DNA of 64,000 nucleotides from Paenibacillus typhae (lineage in GTDB: Bacteria; Bacillota; Bacilli; Paenibacillales; Paenibacillaceae): assembly GCF_900099765.1 (NCBI RefSeq), contig NZ_FNDX01000021.1:1-64000 (forward strand), written 5' to 3'. The notes beneath the pieces are model-generated. The model did no database searches. It saw nothing but the letters and a program-made list of their open reading frames with translations, and was not told the DNA's origin. Positions 61,617-64,000 of this stretch are shown one piece after another; position 1 is the stretch's first letter, and every line of letters starts with the position of its first letter. The translations under genes were made by a program, and so were the position numbers.

Positions 61617-61630
61617 GTCCTTTAAAGGAC
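61617..61630. repeat. 14-bp palindrome between transporter and GH42 genes
   Basis: GTCCTTTAAAGGAC is identical to its reverse complement and lies 24 bases beyond the binding-protein stop. It may be an RNA-processing or regulator site. Confidence 0.35.
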
Positions 61631-61653
61631 TCTATATTTAGTTTCCAAAAACC

Positions 61654-62961
61654 TTACTTCTTTAACTTGTCCCAAGCTGCTTGCATGGAAGCTTCCCAGC
61701 CGGCTTCGTCCACTTTACCAGCAATCAGCTGCTGAATCGAGCTGGCGAATTCTTGGGTTACACCATCAGGGAATTTCGAAGCCTGCAATCCGTAAACTTT
61801 ACCTGCTTTAACATAGTTCCATACATCAGCACCAAGAAGGCCGATATCTTCAGGTGTTGCAGGGATTGTGGACAAAGCAGGGATGAATTTCCATTTTTTC
61901 ACGATATACTCTTTACCCATGTCAGAAGTTACGAGCCAGTTGAGAAAAGTCTTAGCTTCTTCCTTCGAATCGGAATCCTTGTTAACGACCAGGTTAGCCG
62001 GAACGCCTACAGACAGCTTATCATTCATTGCAGCATCGTCGTTGATTGGCATAGGGAACATACCGATGTTCATGTCCGGAGTGATGCCGTCAACCAGAGT
62101 CTGTGCCCAGTTGCCTTCCTGCATCATAGCCGTTTCGCCATTAGCGAACATAGCCAGGTGAGTATTAGCATCTGTAGTCAAAGGATTTTTCTGTCCATAT
62201 TTTACAGTCAGGTTGAGCAGATTGCTCCAATCCTTAAATTTCTCGTTGCCCACGATTGTGGAAGTGCCGGCGTTCAGACCGTTGATGAACTCATCAACAT
62301 TATCCTGCTGTGCAAAAGCTACGCTGATGCCCTGGATACCCAGCAGCCACCATTCCTGATAAGCGTTGCCGAAAGGAATAACGTCGATCGCCTGCAGCTT
62401 TTTAGCCGCTTCTTCCAGCTCGGTGATGGTTTTAGGTGTTTCGGTGATACCTGCTTTTTCGAACAGGTCCTTGTTATATACATAACCGATACCTTCAAGG
62501 TTCATTGGCATCCCGTAGGTTTTGCCGTCCTTGGTCATTGGCTCAGCTGCCAAAGGAATCAGATCCTTAACCCAAGGCTGGTCGGACAGGTCCTCGAGCT
62601 TGTCTCCCCACAGTTCCATTTCCGCATAACCGCCGTTTGAGAAAATATCAGGCGCATCGCCGGAAGCGAATTTCGTCTTCAGGGCTGCCGCATAGTCCGC
62701 ACCGCCGCCTACAGTCTGGATGTCCAGCTTGATGTTCGGATACTCTTTTTCAAATTCAACCTTCAGCTCGTTCAGGCCTTCTACGATTTCCGTTTTGAAC
62801 TGGAAGATTTTAACCGTTTTCACTTCTCCGGATGCGGAGTTGCCAGCGCTTCCATTTTGTGCGTTATTTGAAGCGGTATTGTTATTGCCGCCGCAGGCCG
62901 CGAGCACAACAGACATCAGCATTACGCTGGACATCATTACTGCAGTACGTTTCTTATTCAT
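61654..62961 (-). CDS. Sugar ABC transporter substrate-binding lipoprotein (family 1)
   Basis: The 435-residue lipoprotein has a signal with lipobox (LMSVVLAACG) and a family-1 solute-binding core (FQFKTEIVEGLNELKVEFEKEYPN, split in the text). It captures an oligosaccharide, probably a beta-galactoside, given the GH42 downstream. It follows the permeases rather than preceding them. Confidence 0.92.
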   Translation of the reverse strand: MNKKRTAVMMSSVMLMSVVLAACGGNNNTASNNAQNGSAGNSASGEVKTVKIFQFKTEIVEGLNELKVEFEKEYPNIKLDIQTVGGGADYAAALKTKFASGDAPDIFSNGGYAEMELWGDKLEDLSDQPWVKDLIPLAAEPMTKDGKTYGMPMNLEGIGYVYNKDLFEKAGITETPKTITELEEAAKKLQAIDVIPFGNAYQEWWLLGIQGISVAFAQQDNVDEFINGLNAGTSTIVGNEKFKDWSNLLNLTVKYGQKNPLTTDANTHLAMFANGETAMMQEGNWAQTLVDGITPDMNIGMFPMPINDDAAMNDKLSVGVPANLVVNKDSDSKEEAKTFLNWLVTSDMGKEYIVKKWKFIPALSTIPATPEDIGLLGADVWNYVKAGKVYGLQASKFPDGVTQEFASSIQQLIAGKVDEAGWEASMQAAWDKLKK

Positions 62962-63027
62962 TCTATTTTCCCCCTTGATAAGTTTGAATGCTTGATAAAT
63001 GTATGGAACGAAGGACTCGGGAAGGGA

Positions 63028-63861
63028 TTAACCCTTCACCGAACCCGCCGCGATTCCCTCAACAATGTAACGCTGCATGAACAGATAGAACACAACAATT
63101 GGAGCTACACCGAGTGTCAGCGCCGGAAGCGCCATATCCCACTGCTTCGTATACTGCCCGAAGAACGAGAAGGTTGCCAGCGGAATAGTCCGCAGCTCAG
63201 GTGCCTGAAGAATCAGAGACGGCAGCAGATAGTCATTCCAGATGCCCAGTGCATTCAGTACGATAATCGTCATCAGCATCGGCTTGAGCAGCGGAAGTAC
63301 GATCCGGAAGAATACAGTCAGCGGATTACAGCCGTCAACGGTTGCCGCTTCTTCGATCTCCAGCGGTACGGATTTGATGAATCCGTGGAACAGGAAGATC
63401 GCCATCGGAATGCTGAGGCCGAGTTGGGCCATTACCAGACCGGGAATAGAATTGTTGACTCCCAGGAAGTTAACCACCTGCAGGATCGGAATCATGATGG
63501 TCTGGAACGGCACCACCATTGCCGCTACGAACAGCAGCAGGAGAATCCGGTTGAACTTTGAATCTGCGCGGACCATCCGGTATGCTGCCATGGCAGAGAA
63601 CAGGGCGATCAGGATAACACAGATCACTGTAATGATAATCGAGTTCCGGAAGGCTTCCGAGAAACGTGCCAGCTTCCAGGCCTGCGAGTAGTTGGACCAG
63701 ACGAATTCGGACGGCCAGGCCGCCGCATTACTAAGAATTTCCCCGAACGATTTCACCGAGTTAGCCAGCAGGAAATAGAACGGTGACAGGAACAGCAGGC
63801 CAAGGAGAATCATAATGATTTCCAGGCCATAATTCCACTTGCCTTTGCCTTCGGTTTTCAT
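63028..63861 (-). CDS. Sugar ABC transporter permease, MalG-like
   Basis: The 277-residue protein has six membrane segments and the EAA loop (EIEEAATVDGCNPLTVFF). It starts with ATG at 63861, overlapping the previous gene's TAA by one base (TAATG), with AGGAGG upstream. It pairs with the MalF-like subunit encoded beyond the edge. Confidence 0.92.
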   Translation of the reverse strand: MKTEGKGKWNYGLEIIMILLGLLFLSPFYFLLANSVKSFGEILSNAAAWPSEFVWSNYSQAWKLARFSEAFRNSIIITVICVILIALFSAMAAYRMVRADSKFNRILLLLFVAAMVVPFQTIMIPILQVVNFLGVNNSIPGLVMAQLGLSIPMAIFLFHGFIKSVPLEIEEAATVDGCNPLTVFFRIVLPLLKPMLMTIIVLNALGIWNDYLLPSLILQAPELRTIPLATFSFFGQYTKQWDMALPALTLGVAPIVVFYLFMQRYIVEGIAAGSVKG

Positions 63862-64000
63862 TACGCTTCAACCTCCTTGCTCTTCGTAATCCGCACCTGA
63901 ATGACCGTAATGATGGCAACGATCAGGAAGAACAGCAGGGCTTTTGCCGTACCCAGTCCATATCGGTTGTTCAGGAAGGCTTCGTTATAGATGTTCATCG
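63861..64000 (-). CDS. Sugar ABC transporter permease, C-terminal end (MalF-like, partial)
   Basis: The last ~46 residues read MNIYNEAFLNNRYGLGTAKA then LLFFLIVAIITVIQVRITKS, the usual last loop and membrane helix of a MalF-like permease. It is cut by the right edge. Together with the downstream genes it forms a three-part sugar importer followed by GH42. Confidence 0.85.
   Translation of the reverse strand, partial: MNIYNEAFLNNRYGLGTAKALLFFLIVAIITVIQVRITKSKEVEA

Overview
The window looks like chromosome of an endospore-forming, Gram-positive Paenibacillus-type bacterium. It carries an alpha/beta small acid-soluble spore protein, a complete three-gene GerA-type germinant receptor operon, strong purine-rich Shine-Dalgarno sites, many Gly-rich secreted polysaccharidase genes and a moderately high G+C content. 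The genus is an inference from gene content, not a measured match. No rRNA, tRNA, phage or CRISPR locus was seen.

Region 1 (1-13422) opens with the end of an insertion sequence cut by the window edge. It then holds the most unusual gene set here: a large tubulin/FtsZ-like GTPase (5006-8395) with a 791-residue partner protein, two different membrane-anchored von Willebrand A proteins, an uncharacterised 211-residue protein, and a divergent set of three genes (a 50-residue membrane peptide, a zinc-ribbon membrane protein and a membrane-anchored helical protein). This looks like a bacterial tubulin-based, membrane-associated system of unknown function.

Region 2 (13423-24545) has a transport/hydrolase operon (SsuABC-like ABC transporter, isochorismatase-fold hydrolase, MFS pump), an MpsC/DUF2294 gene, and a small operon pairing a divergent dehydroquinate-synthase homologue with an aminoglycoside-kinase-like protein, a TagA/WecG glycosyltransferase and a Nudix hydrolase, followed by thyX. 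Region 3 (24646-39374) has a GNAT acetyltransferase, HelD, a candidate small RNA, an aberrant IF-3 paralogue, a two-component system with a DUF4097 protein, a GH87-type alpha-1,3-glucanase, a SASP, an ADP-ribosylglycohydrolase, a Gfo/Idh/MocA oxidoreductase and nucleotide-cleaning enzymes. Region 4 (39512-53840) has a class B penicillin-binding protein, YceI, a second two-component system, an amidase, small enzymes, a lipoprotein and the germinant receptor operon. Region 5 (53938-64000) is sugar catabolism: two GH42 beta-galactosidases of different subtype, an AraC and a LysR regulator, and an ABC sugar importer that continues past the right edge.

The intergenic DNA is unusually structured. 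Three convergent-gene gaps (13539-13723, 28970-29154, 59169-59354) each carry a 185-186 bp element made of four ~24 bp units in a 2-forward/2-inverted layout with identical 50-61-50 spacing. A fourth gap (57122-57307) has four units of a different sequence with almost the same spacing (51-62-51). A perfect-period 60 bp tandem repeat lies just upstream of a small ORF at 58831. These repeat systems and the tubulin/vWA cluster are the main candidates for something undescribed.
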